Program-made: the position numbers and the translations under genes | Shown here: piece after piece, positions 1-7,612 of the stretch | Numbering within the stretch: the stretch's first letter is position 1 | Layout: each line of letters begins with the position of its first letter | NCBI GenBank assembly: GCA_017996845.1 | Contig: JAGOGF010000070.1 | Span: 1-12,369 of the forward strand | DNA length: 12,369 nt | Direction of reading: 5' to 3' | Source of the DNA: Butyrivibrio sp. | GTDB taxonomy: Bacteria > Bacillota_A > Clostridia > Lachnospirales > Lachnospiraceae | The notes under the pieces: generated by a model | What the model was told of the DNA's origin: nothing | Seen by the model: only the letters and a program-made list of their open reading frames with translations | The model's database searches: none

Positions 1-1450
1 CCCTGACCAGTTTATCATTTGCATATAATAACGGCATCTCCATATCGATATGCAGAACCTCCTGAAAATCAACTTCCTTCAGCGTACACGATGCGTTCAG
101 TTTTTCACGTAAACGCCCGATATCTTCCTTTCGCATAGATAATCCGGCTGCCATTTTGTGCCCGCCGAATTTGGTAAACAATATGCTGCATGCTGAAAGC
201 TCCTGATACATATCATATGCAGGAATAGAACGTGCAGATCCTTTTACGCCATCTTCCCCATCTGTAAGTATCAGTGTAGGCCTGCCGTATTTTTCCCTGA
301 TTCTCCCTGCTACGATTCCTGCAATAGCCTCATGACATTCGGGCAGATAAATAACCAATACCTTTGGAATTATACTGGTTTTTCCAACTTCTGCAATTGC
401 CTGGGCAACATACTTTGCAGTCATTTCTTTTCGGCTGTCATTGAGTGCTTTCAAATCTCCTGCGATTGCCGCAGCTTCTCCGCTGTTCTTTGTCATTAGA
501 AGCTTTAGTGCCCGCATGGCGCTGTCCAATCTCCCCGTTGCATTCAGACAAGGTCCCAGAATAAACCCGAGATGGTAACAGTTTATTTTCTTTTCTTCTA
601 ACCCGTTTACATGAATCAGTGCTCTCAATCCAAGATTTCCGGACTGCTGCATCTGCTTCATTCCTTCCCTTACAATGATTCTGTTTTCATCTTTCAGTTC
701 CATCACATCACATACGGTGGCAAGCGCAGCAAATTCCAGAAGCTCATCCAGCAGTTTCGTTTTTTCTTCTTCTGTATACAGGACTGTTCCTGTCTTTTTC
801 TCCAAAAGAACCTGAATCAATTTATATGCCACGACTGCACCGCAGATTTCTGTGAAAGGGTACTTCTCCCCTGCACGTTTCGGATCAACTATCGCATCTG
901 CATCTGGTAAAATTTCGTTTCTATTACCTGCATCATCCGTATCAAACGGCACTTCATGATGATCCGTTACAACTACGGTCATCCCCTGTTTTTTTGCAAA
1001 TGCAATTTCTGCAGTCGCTGCAATACCATTGTCACAGGTCAGGATTGTATCTGTACCTGCCTGTATCGCATTTGTTATAAGTGATTCATTAAGCCCATAC
1101 CCATCATGAACTCTGTCCGGCAGTTCACAACTGACAGCACCTCCTAAAAACTTTATTCCTGAAAATAGAATGTAGGTAGAACAAATTCCGTCCACATCAT
1201 AATCCCCTATGATGCGAACCTGCTTACCGGAAAGGATCTTCTCATTCAAAACAGCAGCTGCCTTATCCATATCCGTCATTTTATGCGGATCATGTAAATG
1301 ATCTCTATTTCCATACAAATAACGTTTGATCTGCGTCTCTTCTGTTATATCCCGATTTCGGATCAGTCTTGCCAGAATCATGCTGATATGATACTGCTCT
1401 GCTATATGTTTAAAATCAGCTTTTTTGGCTGCTACCATCCATTTTGTCAT
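1..1450 (-). CDS. recJ: Single-stranded-DNA-specific exonuclease RecJ (C-terminus outside window)
   Basis: RecJ is a 5'-3' exonuclease on single-stranded DNA, acting in recombinational repair, mismatch repair and stalled-fork processing in the cytoplasm. The reading frame is open from an ATG at 1448-1450 to the window edge, giving 483 complete codons. DHH-family motifs are in order: DYDVDG at residues 83-88, TCDNGIA a little further on, TDHH at 162-165, and VDPKR. The DHHA1 domain shows EAIAGIVAGR and GGHKMAAG at about 429-436. The frame is intact between these motifs. RecJ is usually about 560-600 residues, so roughly the last 100 (OB-type end) lie outside. A GAGGA ribosome site (1456-1460) sits 5 bases before the start. 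It follows secDF on the same strand after 93 bases and is probably co-transcribed. In many Firmicutes apt and relA come next, which would lie off the left edge (inference). Confidence 0.97.
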   Translation of the reverse strand, partial: MTKWMVAAKKADFKHIAEQYHISMILARLIRNRDITEETQIKRYLYGNRDHLHDPHKMTDMDKAAAVLNEKILSGKQVRIIGDYDVDGICSTYILFSGIKFLGGAVSCELPDRVHDGYGLNESLITNAIQAGTDTILTCDNGIAATAEIAFAKKQGMTVVVTDHHEVPFDTDDAGNRNEILPDADAIVDPKRAGEKYPFTEICGAVVAYKLIQVLLEKKTGTVLYTEEEKTKLLDELLEFAALATVCDVMELKDENRIIVREGMKQMQQSGNLGLRALIHVNGLEEKKINCYHLGFILGPCLNATGRLDSAMRALKLLMTKNSGEAAAIAGDLKALNDSRKEMTAKYVAQAIAEVGKTSIIPKVLVIYLPECHEAIAGIVAGRIREKYGRPTLILTDGEDGVKGSARSIPAYDMYQELSACSILFTKFGGHKMAAGLSMRKEDIGRLREKLNASCTLKEVDFQEVLHIDMEMPLLYANDKLVR

Positions 1451-1473
1451 ATAAATCCTCACTCAATCAAATA

Positions 1474-1536
1474 GCACCCATGAAAGGAGCTGCGTACAGC
1501 CTCTTACACGGGTGCATTCTGCAGATTTGGCTCTGC
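1474..1536 (-). other. Two hairpins in the secDF-recJ intergenic gap
   Basis: The 93-base gap holds two inverted repeats. The first pairs GCACCC (1474-1479) with GGGTGC (1510-1515), and inside it GCTG (1489-1492) pairs with CAGC (1497-1500) around a CGTA loop. The second pairs GCAGA (1521-1525) with TCTGC (1532-1536) around a six-base loop. No T-tract follows on the minus strand, so a factor-independent terminator is unlikely. mRNA processing or stabilisation, or a translational effect on recJ, is possible (inference). I do not recognise a known riboswitch or RNA family. Confidence 0.45.
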
Positions 1537-1543
1537 GCGTTTA

Positions 1544-3784
1544 TCAGTGTTTTTTGATTCTCTTCATATCATACCATAACGGTGATGCTACACAGATTGA
1601 TGAATAAGTACCACTGATGACACCGACCATTAATGGCAGTGCAAAATCTTTAATATCTCTTACGCCAAAAACATACAATGTCATAATCATAAAGAATGTT
1701 GTCAGAGATGTAAACAGACTTCGCGAAAGCGTCTGCGTAATACTGTGATCAATCAGTTCCGCCCGCTGTTCATTCGTCGTAATGTTGTGCTGGTTCTCAC
1801 GGATACGATCAAATGTAACAATTGTATCATTAATGGAATAACCGATGATTGTCAGCACAGCTGCTATAAAAGTCCCGCCTACTTCAATTCTTGTAAGTGC
1901 ATAGCAGGTTACCACCATCAGTGCATCATGTCCAAGCGCAATGATTGCACTGGATCCAAACTTGAAATCCTTGAATCTGATCCAGACATAAATCAGCATC
2001 AGGATGAGTGACATGATCATTGCTGAAATGGCATCCGATGTCGCCTCATTACTGATGGTGGAGCTGATCGTCTCCGCTGCAACATTATCCGCAGATACCT
2101 TATAATCCGATTCCAGCATCTTGTTTAATGCTTCACGCTGCTTAACGGCAAGTGTCGTAGTTTTAAATACAACCTGATTGGTTCCTGAAACTGTCTGTAC
2201 CTGAACTGATTTTACACCTGTTGTGCTTTCAATCTTCGGAACCACTTCCTGATCCAGTTTTTCCGTTGTCCAGTTCTCATTAAACGTAACAGTCGTTGCG
2301 GTACCGCCGACAAAATCAAGGCTGTAGTTCATCATACCTGTTCCGTTTGCACCATGATACGCCATTGCACTAAAACCAATTAACATCAGTACAACAGATG
2401 CAATGTAAAAATACTTTCTGTTCTTGATAAATGGAATATTTTTATGCTCTTTTGCCCTGCCATACCATTTTTCTGTTTCAAAACCAAGTTTATAGAAGAC
2501 AGAAGAAATTCCTCTGGTAACAAACAATGCTGTAAACATGGAAACGAAAATACCAAGTGCCAGTGTCTGTGCAAATCCCTTTACAGATCCGGTGCCACGA
2601 AGTCCCAGTACAGCCGCGGCAATCAGGGTTGTAATATTGCCGTCCAGAATAGCAGAAAGTGCCTTGTGATAACCAATCTCCATGGCTTTCTTGACAGTTT
2701 TGCCTGCCATGATTTCTTCCTTTATTCGGGCGAATACCAGAACATTGGCATCAACCGCCATTCCGATGGAAAGAACAATACCTGCAACTCCCGGAAGTGT
2801 AAGTGTTACATTAAATGCTGATAACAATACAATCACAAATCCGCAATAAAAAGAAAGTGCTATACTTGCTGCAAGTCCCAGCAAACGGTAAACAGAAAGC
2901 ATGAATACAACAATCAGGGCAAACCCGACTGCTGCAGCAATCAGACTGGAATGAATCGCATTGGAACCAAGCTGTGCACCGACCACATTGGAACGAAGTT
3001 CTGTCAGCTGCAGTTTCAAACCACCGATTCGAATCGTAGATGCCAGATTCTGCGCTTCACTGAAATCCGACATTCCATTGATTACAGCCTTACCATCTGT
3101 AATTGCCGCCTCAACCTTAGGTACACTTACAAAATTCCCATCATAATATATACCGATGGATTCTCCGTTTTTGTATGCTTCCGTCGTTGCATTTGCAAAC
3201 TTCGTTGCACCATCTTTTGTAAATTCAAGCGATACAACCGGCTCGGATTTTCCTGCCGTGCCGCTGTTCTCATATGCTGCTTCCGCATTGGAAACATCAT
3301 TTCCGACAAGAACAATGGAACCATCAGCCTGCAACTGTTCAATTGTTTTATTATTCAGAACATAACCGTAGGTTCCGTCTTTTTTGGTTCCAAAGGTATA
3401 ATTTTCTTTCCCGCTGCTGTCCTTCTCTTTAATGAAATAGAGATTGCCCGGCTGTCCAAGTTCTTCCAGTATTGCATTTGCATCCTTGGCGCCCGGAATT
3501 TCAATATCAATCCGGTCACTGCCTTCCTGGTATACCTGTGCCTCCGTGCTGTATTGTTCTACACGCTTCTGAAGCTTATAAATGGTATCCGCCATATCTT
3601 CCTGGCTCGGTTTCCCATCACTGTTTACTTCATAAGTAATACTGACACCACCTGCAAGATCTAGCCCCAGCTTGATATCATGTATCGATCCGGAATTCTG
3701 TATTCCGAAATACGATATGTAACCCAGTCCCCCAAGTGCTAAAAGGATCAGGATCATCAGAATGACCGCTTTAAACCTTTTCAT
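1544..3784 (-). CDS. secDF: Fused protein translocase subunit SecDF
   Basis: SecDF is a membrane RND-type motor that uses the proton gradient to pull secretory proteins through SecYEG from the outer face. The 746-residue length fits a SecD-SecF fusion, as in Bacillus. The SecD half (about 1-430) has an N-terminal membrane segment (about 7-27), the GLDLAGG motif at 40-46, a large extracytoplasmic domain (about 50-265) and five further membrane segments. Among these is GMAVDANVLVF (341-351), whose D345 matches the proton-path aspartate of the family. The SecF half starts with a membrane segment near 457-475, YSLDFVGG (487-494), and later GYSINDTIVTFDR (648-660) with conserved aspartates. The start is an ATG with GGAGG (3792-3796) seven bases upstream. 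It begins only 13 bases after the maturase stop, so it is almost certainly in the SCIFF operon. No separate secD or secF is seen. Confidence 0.97.
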   Translation of the reverse strand: MKRFKAVILMILILLALGGLGYISYFGIQNSGSIHDIKLGLDLAGGVSITYEVNSDGKPSQEDMADTIYKLQKRVEQYSTEAQVYQEGSDRIDIEIPGAKDANAILEELGQPGNLYFIKEKDSSGKENYTFGTKKDGTYGYVLNNKTIEQLQADGSIVLVGNDVSNAEAAYENSGTAGKSEPVVSLEFTKDGATKFANATTEAYKNGESIGIYYDGNFVSVPKVEAAITDGKAVINGMSDFSEAQNLASTIRIGGLKLQLTELRSNVVGAQLGSNAIHSSLIAAAVGFALIVVFMLSVYRLLGLAASIALSFYCGFVIVLLSAFNVTLTLPGVAGIVLSIGMAVDANVLVFARIKEEIMAGKTVKKAMEIGYHKALSAILDGNITTLIAAAVLGLRGTGSVKGFAQTLALGIFVSMFTALFVTRGISSVFYKLGFETEKWYGRAKEHKNIPFIKNRKYFYIASVVLMLIGFSAMAYHGANGTGMMNYSLDFVGGTATTVTFNENWTTEKLDQEVVPKIESTTGVKSVQVQTVSGTNQVVFKTTTLAVKQREALNKMLESDYKVSADNVAAETISSTISNEATSDAISAMIMSLILMLIYVWIRFKDFKFGSSAIIALGHDALMVVTCYALTRIEVGGTFIAAVLTIIGYSINDTIVTFDRIRENQHNITTNEQRAELIDHSITQTLSRSLFTSLTTFFMIMTLYVFGVRDIKDFALPLMVGVISGTYSSICVASPLWYDMKRIKKH

Positions 3785-3797
3785 AACTTAACCTCCA

Positions 3798-5231
3798 TCA
3801 ACCCTCTTCTTCGGCCAAAGCCGCTTTTATCATAATCGCACATTCGATGCGTTTACGCTGTAACTCACATCCCTGCCGATAGACCGTATTGATATTTCCG
3901 TTAAAATTATATGCATTAGCAGAACAGCCGCCGCTGCAGTAATATCTTGCAAAACATTTCTGGCATTCCTGCCTTGCATATACATTGCTTTGCTTGAATT
4001 CCTGCTGAATATCGGGACGGGTAATCCCTTCGTAAACATTTCCCATAATAAACTTTTCATCGCCTACGAACTGATGACAGGGATACAGATCCCCCCATGG
4101 GGTAACTCCCAGATATTCACATCCCGAACCGCATCCGGACAATCTCTTTGCAACACATGGCCCGCCATCCAGATCAATGTTGAAATGGAAAAAGTTAAAG
4201 CCATTTCCCTCTCTGTGCCGTTCCAGATAAAACTTTGCAAGATCATCATACTGCTTTGCAAGCTTTGGAATATCTTCCTCCTGAATTGCATACCAGTCCT
4301 GCGGTTTTGCAACAACCGGTTCCATGGAAATCTGTTTAAAGCCAAGATCCGCCAGATGTTTTACATCCTCTGCAAAATCAAGATTGTTATGGGTAAACGT
4401 GCCGCGTACAAAATATCTGAGTTGATGCCGACTCTCCGCAACTTTCTGAAACTTCGGGACAATCTCATCATAACAGCCCTGCCCGCCTTTTCTGGGACGC
4501 ATTTTGTCATTGACTTCTTTTCTTCCGTCAATACTCAGAACAATGTTTCCCATTTCTTTATTCACATAATCCAGAATCTCATCATTCAGAAGTGTCCCGT
4601 TTGTTGTGATGGTAAAGCGGAAATTTTTATTATATTGCTTTTCGACACTTCGGCCATATGCAACGGTCTGTTTCACAACATCCCAGTTCATAAGCGGCTC
4701 TCCGCCAAAAAAGTCAACTTCCAGATTTCGGCGGTTTCCAGAATTTCTGATCAGGAAATCAAGCGCAGCCTTTCCAACTTCCAGGCTCATCAGTGCTCTT
4801 CTTCCGTGATATTCTCCTTCATCGGCAAAACAATATTTACAGCGCAGATTGCAGTCGTGGGCAATATTCAGGCACAATGCCTTTACTACTGTCTCCCGGT
4901 TTTTAAACTCTTCCACATACTGTTCATATATATCGTCTGTATACAGGAGCCCTGCCGCCCTGAGTTCCAGAATTTCTTCAATTGCTTCCGGAATATCCTC
5001 AGCACTGAATGCATTGTTGTTTTCCAGAATCTGCTCTGTCAGTTCTTTCTGGAGCTGCAGCGGATCCGGCTCATTCACATTTTCCGGTGCAGCTGCCGTT
5101 CCGTATTTTTTGCTCAGAATTTCTTCCACTACAGGAATCAGATCATAAACAACTTCGTCCACAACATGTACAGACCCGCTGTTTACATCCAGTACGATGT
5201 TATATCCGTTGTTTTTATACGCATGTACCAT
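3798..5231 (-). CDS. SCIFF peptide maturase, radical SAM/SPASM thioether-forming enzyme
   Basis: This 477-residue enzyme belongs to the maturase family that cross-links SCIFF precursor peptides (CteB-like), joining a cysteine sulfur to a carbon of an acceptor residue by radical SAM chemistry. Residues 1 to about 105 lack cysteines and fit the peptide-recognition (PqqD/RRE-like) region. The radical SAM cluster motif is C127-x3-C131-x2-C134 (DCNLRCKYCF), followed by FFGGEP (174-179), ITTNGT (208-213) and SIDG. The C-terminal SPASM-type region holds cysteines 359, 367, 371, 385, 423, 426, 432, 436 and 455, enough for two auxiliary iron-sulfur clusters; CSGGCSANAY (432-441) is typical. The precursor gene is 73 bases upstream and secDF is 13 bases downstream. 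The start is an ATG at 5229-5231 with a modest AGGAAGTAGG upstream, much weaker than the precursor's ribosome site. Family assignment is supported by both sequence and neighbour. Confidence 0.95.
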   Translation of the reverse strand: MVHAYKNNGYNIVLDVNSGSVHVVDEVVYDLIPVVEEILSKKYGTAAAPENVNEPDPLQLQKELTEQILENNNAFSAEDIPEAIEEILELRAAGLLYTDDIYEQYVEEFKNRETVVKALCLNIAHDCNLRCKYCFADEGEYHGRRALMSLEVGKAALDFLIRNSGNRRNLEVDFFGGEPLMNWDVVKQTVAYGRSVEKQYNKNFRFTITTNGTLLNDEILDYVNKEMGNIVLSIDGRKEVNDKMRPRKGGQGCYDEIVPKFQKVAESRHQLRYFVRGTFTHNNLDFAEDVKHLADLGFKQISMEPVVAKPQDWYAIQEEDIPKLAKQYDDLAKFYLERHREGNGFNFFHFNIDLDGGPCVAKRLSGCGSGCEYLGVTPWGDLYPCHQFVGDEKFIMGNVYEGITRPDIQQEFKQSNVYARQECQKCFARYYCSGGCSANAYNFNGNINTVYRQGCELQRKRIECAIMIKAALAEEEG

Positions 5232-5253
5232 AAAACCTACTTCCTAAAACGCA

Positions 5254-5289
5254 CAGAACAGGCAGCGATATTGTGTCGCTGCCTGTCTG
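5254..5289 (-). terminator. Intercistronic hairpin between SCIFF precursor and maturase (possible leaky terminator)
   Basis: A perfect 11-bp stem pairs 5258-5268 with 5276-5286 around a seven-base loop, extendable by three pairs past a single bulged base. It is GC-rich (GGCAGCG core). On the minus strand it is followed by a loose T-containing run (TCTGTGCGTTTT) rather than a clean T-tract. It lies after the peptide stop and before the enzyme's ribosome site. Partial termination or protection of the upstream mRNA end would both raise peptide over enzyme. The stem is seen directly; the function is inferred. Confidence 0.65.
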
Positions 5290-5304
5290 CAAATTATGAT
5301 TGGA

Positions 5305-5451
5305 TTACTTGCTTAACTGCTCACAGCTCTGGTTTCCTACTGTACAGGATGTCTTGCATGCTGACTGACAGGATGTCTGGCATTCTCCGCATCCACCTTT
5401 TTTCATGGATTCCTTCAGATTTCTTGTGGCAAGTGTCTTTATATGCTTCAT
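5305..5451 (-). CDS. SCIFF (six-cysteine) RiPP precursor peptide
   Basis: This small gene encodes 48 residues, starting MKHIKTLATRNLKESM, with six cysteines at positions 21, 24, 28, 32, 36 and 43 and a GGC junction at 19-21. That is the pattern of SCIFF peptides (six Cys in about forty-five residues), nearly universal in Clostridia and modified by the radical SAM maturase encoded just downstream. The N-terminal half is basic and free of cysteine, as expected of a leader; the Cys-rich half is the core. C32 and T37 match the donor and acceptor pair that I recall being reported for characterised homologues. The start ATG at 5449-5451 has a very strong AAGGAGG (5459-5465) seven bases upstream, consistent with high expression. 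A longer overlapping frame on this strand covers 5321-5530 but lacks any family resemblance. The mature product is a ranthipeptide-type RiPP whose biological role is not settled. Confidence 0.95.
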   Translation of the reverse strand: MKHIKTLATRNLKESMKKGGCGECQTSCQSACKTSCTVGNQSCEQLSK

Positions 5452-5474
5452 TTTCGTTCCTCCTTACGTTATAA

Positions 5475-5504
5475 CCAAATGTATGTTTCGTTTTCATACA
5501 TTGG
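5475..5504 (-). promoter_or_regulatory. Dyad/stem-loop at the 5' end of the SCIFF leader
   Basis: An 8-bp perfect inverted repeat (5478-5485 with 5495-5502, nine-base loop) extends to 10 pairs with one bulged A. It begins almost exactly where transcription from the upstream promoter should start. It could be a 5' stem-loop that stabilises the mRNA, or a DNA operator for a dimeric regulator. The repeat is seen; the role is inferred. Confidence 0.55.
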
Positions 5505-5507
5505 ATT

Positions 5508-5536
5508 AGTATAGCATAGTTTATGTACAAGGAAAA
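5508..5536 (-). promoter_or_regulatory. Probable extended -10 promoter of the SCIFF-maturase-secDF-recJ unit
   Basis: On the minus strand TGCTATACT gives an extended -10 (TATACT at 5508-5513, TG two bases before). A weak -35-like TTTTCC (5531-5536) is 17 bases upstream. Transcription would start near 5501, about 50 bases before the SCIFF ATG. It lies just after the stop of the upstream CorC-family gene, with no clear terminator between. Confidence 0.6.
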
Positions 5537-5544
5537 GCTTTTTT

Positions 5545-6882
5545 TTACTCCTGTAAACCGCCATCTCTGCCCGCTTCTGCAGCTGACTGTCTGTCTGAAA
5601 CGGCTGTCTTATTTTCCTGTTCCGGTTCGATCATTGTTTTCGGTACTGTCATCAATACCTTTTCAACCCGATGTTTTTTGACGCCCCGTGCCTCCAGAAT
5701 AATTCCGTTATCAAGTGTTATTTTCTCACGATTATACGGAAGTCTGTCAAGATGTTCAATCATAAGACCGCCTATAGAATCATAATCTTCCGAATCAAGA
5801 AACATATGAAGTGCATCATTGATATCATTCAGTTTCATATTGCCTTCAATCAAATATCTGTAATCTCCAAGATCCCTGATCATCTCTTCTTCATCGATAT
5901 CATATTCATCACGAATCTCTCCGACAATTTCTTCCAGTAAATCTTCCAATGTTATCATTCCGACAGTTGCACCGTACTCATTCAGCACAAAGGCAACACT
6001 CCAGGTGTGTTCTCTCATTTCCATCATCAGATCCGATGTTTTTTTATATTCATAGGTATAATATGCCTTACGCAGATAGTCTTTTACATGGAAACTGCTG
6101 TGATCCTTAACAAAAAAAAGATCTTTGATATTAATCAGCCCGATAATATTATCCTGATTTTCTTCAAACACCGGAATTCTTGTGTACATATCCTGTCTGA
6201 AACAATTTGCTACTTCCTCAAACCCCGCATCCGTACTGACACAGGACATGTCTATTCTGGGAATCATTACATCTCTTGCAACAGAATCGCTGAAATCAAA
6301 TACATTGTATATGATTTCCTTTTCGCCTGTCTCAATTACGCCATCCTCATGACTGACATCCACATATGTCTTAAGCTCATTTTCTGTCATTGCCACTTTG
6401 GTTCCACGCTCTACATGAAGCAGCCGCAAAAAGAATCCTGCAAAAAGATCTACAAACCATACTGCCGGAGTAAGGATCTTCATCATAAAGAGCAAACTTT
6501 CCGCGTAACTCAGTGCTATTTTTTCCGCCTTATTGGACGCCATCGTCTTCGGAACAATTTCTCCAAAAAGAAGAACCACGAATGTCAGGATTCCGGTACT
6601 GACTCCTACCATAAACCCGCCCCAGACTTTTGTAACAATCACCGTTGATAACGAGGATGCAGTCAGATTCACAACATTATTACCCACAAGTACAGTTGAA
6701 AGCATTTTCTGATATTTTTCAGATATCTGCATTACTGCTTTCGCCCTTTTATTCCCCTCATCTGCCATGCTCTTGATCCTGACTTTATTGACAGTCGTCA
6801 GTGCTGTCTCCGCTGATGAAAAGTATGCTGAAAAAATCAGTAAAATCAATAAAACCACAATCTGTATGACTATCGTCTGCAA
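5545..6882 (-). CDS. CNNM/CorC-HlyC family membrane protein (putative magnesium or metal efflux)
   Basis: This 445-residue protein has the order DUF21/CNNM transmembrane domain, CBS pair, CorC_HlyC domain. Bacterial relatives (CorC, MpfA, YhdP) are linked to magnesium export and homeostasis; 'hemolysin' is an older family name with little support. The membrane domain spans about 1-160, with FSSAETAL (21-28), a segment near 88-108 and GEIVPKTMA (107-115). The CBS pair covers about 200-325 and includes VMIPRIDM (205-212), TRIPVFEE (234-241), IIGLINIKDL (246-255) and VGMITLEDLLEEIVGEI (307-323). CorC_HlyC runs about 335-415, with a low-complexity acidic tail. The start is TTG at 6880-6882 with AAAGG six bases upstream; the next ATG would delete the first membrane segment. 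It follows the HAD gene by 53 bases and probably shares its transcript. The transported ion cannot be told from sequence. Confidence 0.92.
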   Translation of the reverse strand: MQTIVIQIVVLLILLIFSAYFSSAETALTTVNKVRIKSMADEGNKRAKAVMQISEKYQKMLSTVLVGNNVVNLTASSLSTVIVTKVWGGFMVGVSTGILTFVVLLFGEIVPKTMASNKAEKIALSYAESLLFMMKILTPAVWFVDLFAGFFLRLLHVERGTKVAMTENELKTYVDVSHEDGVIETGEKEIIYNVFDFSDSVARDVMIPRIDMSCVSTDAGFEEVANCFRQDMYTRIPVFEENQDNIIGLINIKDLFFVKDHSSFHVKDYLRKAYYTYEYKKTSDLMMEMREHTWSVAFVLNEYGATVGMITLEDLLEEIVGEIRDEYDIDEEEMIRDLGDYRYLIEGNMKLNDINDALHMFLDSEDYDSIGGLMIEHLDRLPYNREKITLDNGIILEARGVKKHRVEKVLMTVPKTMIEPEQENKTAVSDRQSAAEAGRDGGLQE

Positions 6883-6894
6883 AATAAACCTTTC

Positions 6895-6924
6895 TGCGGC
6901 TTTGCCGCAACCGTTTACACGGTT
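6895..6924 (-). promoter_or_regulatory. Tandem hairpins ahead of the CorC-family start
   Basis: Two adjacent inverted repeats fill the gap after the HAD gene. TGCGGC/GCCGCA (6895-6909, three-base loop) abuts AACCGT/ACGGTT (6909-6924, four-base loop). On the minus strand the second one formed lies directly before the AAAGG ribosome site of the TTG-start gene. No T-tract follows, so a regulatory or mRNA-processing role is more likely than termination (inference). Confidence 0.5.
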
Positions 6925-6935
6925 TACTTTTATAT

Positions 6936-7589
6936 CTATGCATTAATCAGCTGCACAATCTCCATCGGATCATCCACAAAAGTAGTCGCTCCTGCCTGTA
7001 ACAGTTCCTCATGCGTTCGAAACCCCCAGCTGACAGAGATACAGGGAATTCCTGCATTTCCAGCTGTTGCAACGTCTACATCTGAATCTCCCACATATAT
7101 GCATTCCTCTTTTATACTTCCCAGTTCCCGCATTGCTTCCTGTACGGTATCCGGTGCGGGTTTTCTGCGTATCCCGGTTTTCTCTCCGATTGCCACATCC
7201 ACATACTGGCTGAAGTACATCCTGTTCAGCTCCTGTGTTGCATTCATATATTTATTTGATACAATGGCAAGTCTGCAATCACTTTCCTTGAGTTTCTTCA
7301 GCATATCCATGATATGCGGATATGGTCCGGTTGTATCATTGCAATGACATAAATAATGCGCCTTGAAATCTGAATATGTTTTTGAGAAAAGTGGATTGCC
7401 TTTTCCCTGCGGTATGGCAAGCTCCATCAGGCGCTCTACTCCATTTCCTACAAATCTGCGTATTTCTTCCCGTGTTCTTTCCTGCATTCCATTTACACGA
7501 AGGGCATAATTCACGCTGTTCCAAAGATCTTCCAGTGTGTTTAAAAGTGTTCCGTCAAGATCAAAAATTACCGTTGTATATTTCTTCAA
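6936..7589 (-). CDS. HAD-family hydrolase, phosphoglycolate phosphatase-like (Gph/PpaX group)
   Basis: This is a cytoplasmic magnesium-dependent phosphatase of the HAD superfamily. Motif I is FDLDGTLLNT with the nucleophile Asp at residue 10 from the chosen start. A helical cap domain follows (about 15-90), then motif II VSNK, motif III RKPAPD, and motif IV YVGDSDVD, with ISVSWGF near the end. Length is 217 residues, usual for Gph/PpaX-like enzymes. I chose TTG at 7587-7589 because GGAAGGTGG lies ten bases upstream and it places motif I at the usual N-terminal position. The same frame is open to an ATG at 7649, but that start has no ribosome site and would overlap the divergent sfp promoter. 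The substrate (phosphoglycolate, pyrophosphate or another small phosphate ester) cannot be fixed from sequence. It is upstream of the CorC-family gene on the same strand. Confidence 0.9.
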   Translation of the reverse strand: MKKYTTVIFDLDGTLLNTLEDLWNSVNYALRVNGMQERTREEIRRFVGNGVERLMELAIPQGKGNPLFSKTYSDFKAHYLCHCNDTTGPYPHIMDMLKKLKESDCRLAIVSNKYMNATQELNRMYFSQYVDVAIGEKTGIRRKPAPDTVQEAMRELGSIKEECIYVGDSDVDVATAGNAGIPCISVSWGFRTHEELLQAGATTFVDDPMEIVQLINA

Positions 7590-7612
7590 AGCCTTTATTC
7601 CACCTTCCCGGC

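Noticed and set aside
2951..3664. 237-codon plus-strand frame inside secDF
   Set aside because: Antisense to the conserved SecD domain; low-complexity, Cys/Ile/Arg-rich product without family resemblance.
3990..5474. 494-codon open frame on the plus strand across the maturase and SCIFF genes
   Set aside because: It lies antisense to two clearly recognised genes. Its product is rich in Phe, Ile, Cys and His with no recognisable domain, as expected of a shadow frame, and I see no ribosome site that would favour it.
5321..5530. 69-codon minus-strand frame overlapping the SCIFF gene
   Set aside because: It starts upstream of the probable transcript start and has no ribosome site. The overlapping 48-codon frame has the six-Cys pattern and a strong AAGGAGG.
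5531..5550. Terminator for the CorC-family gene from the A-run and T-run around AAGCTT
   Set aside because: The palindrome AAAAGCTTTT has no loop and no GC stem, so it cannot act as a standard terminator.
6007..6648. 213-codon plus-strand frame inside the CorC-family gene
   Set aside because: Antisense to conserved CNNM and CBS motifs, and the product looks random.
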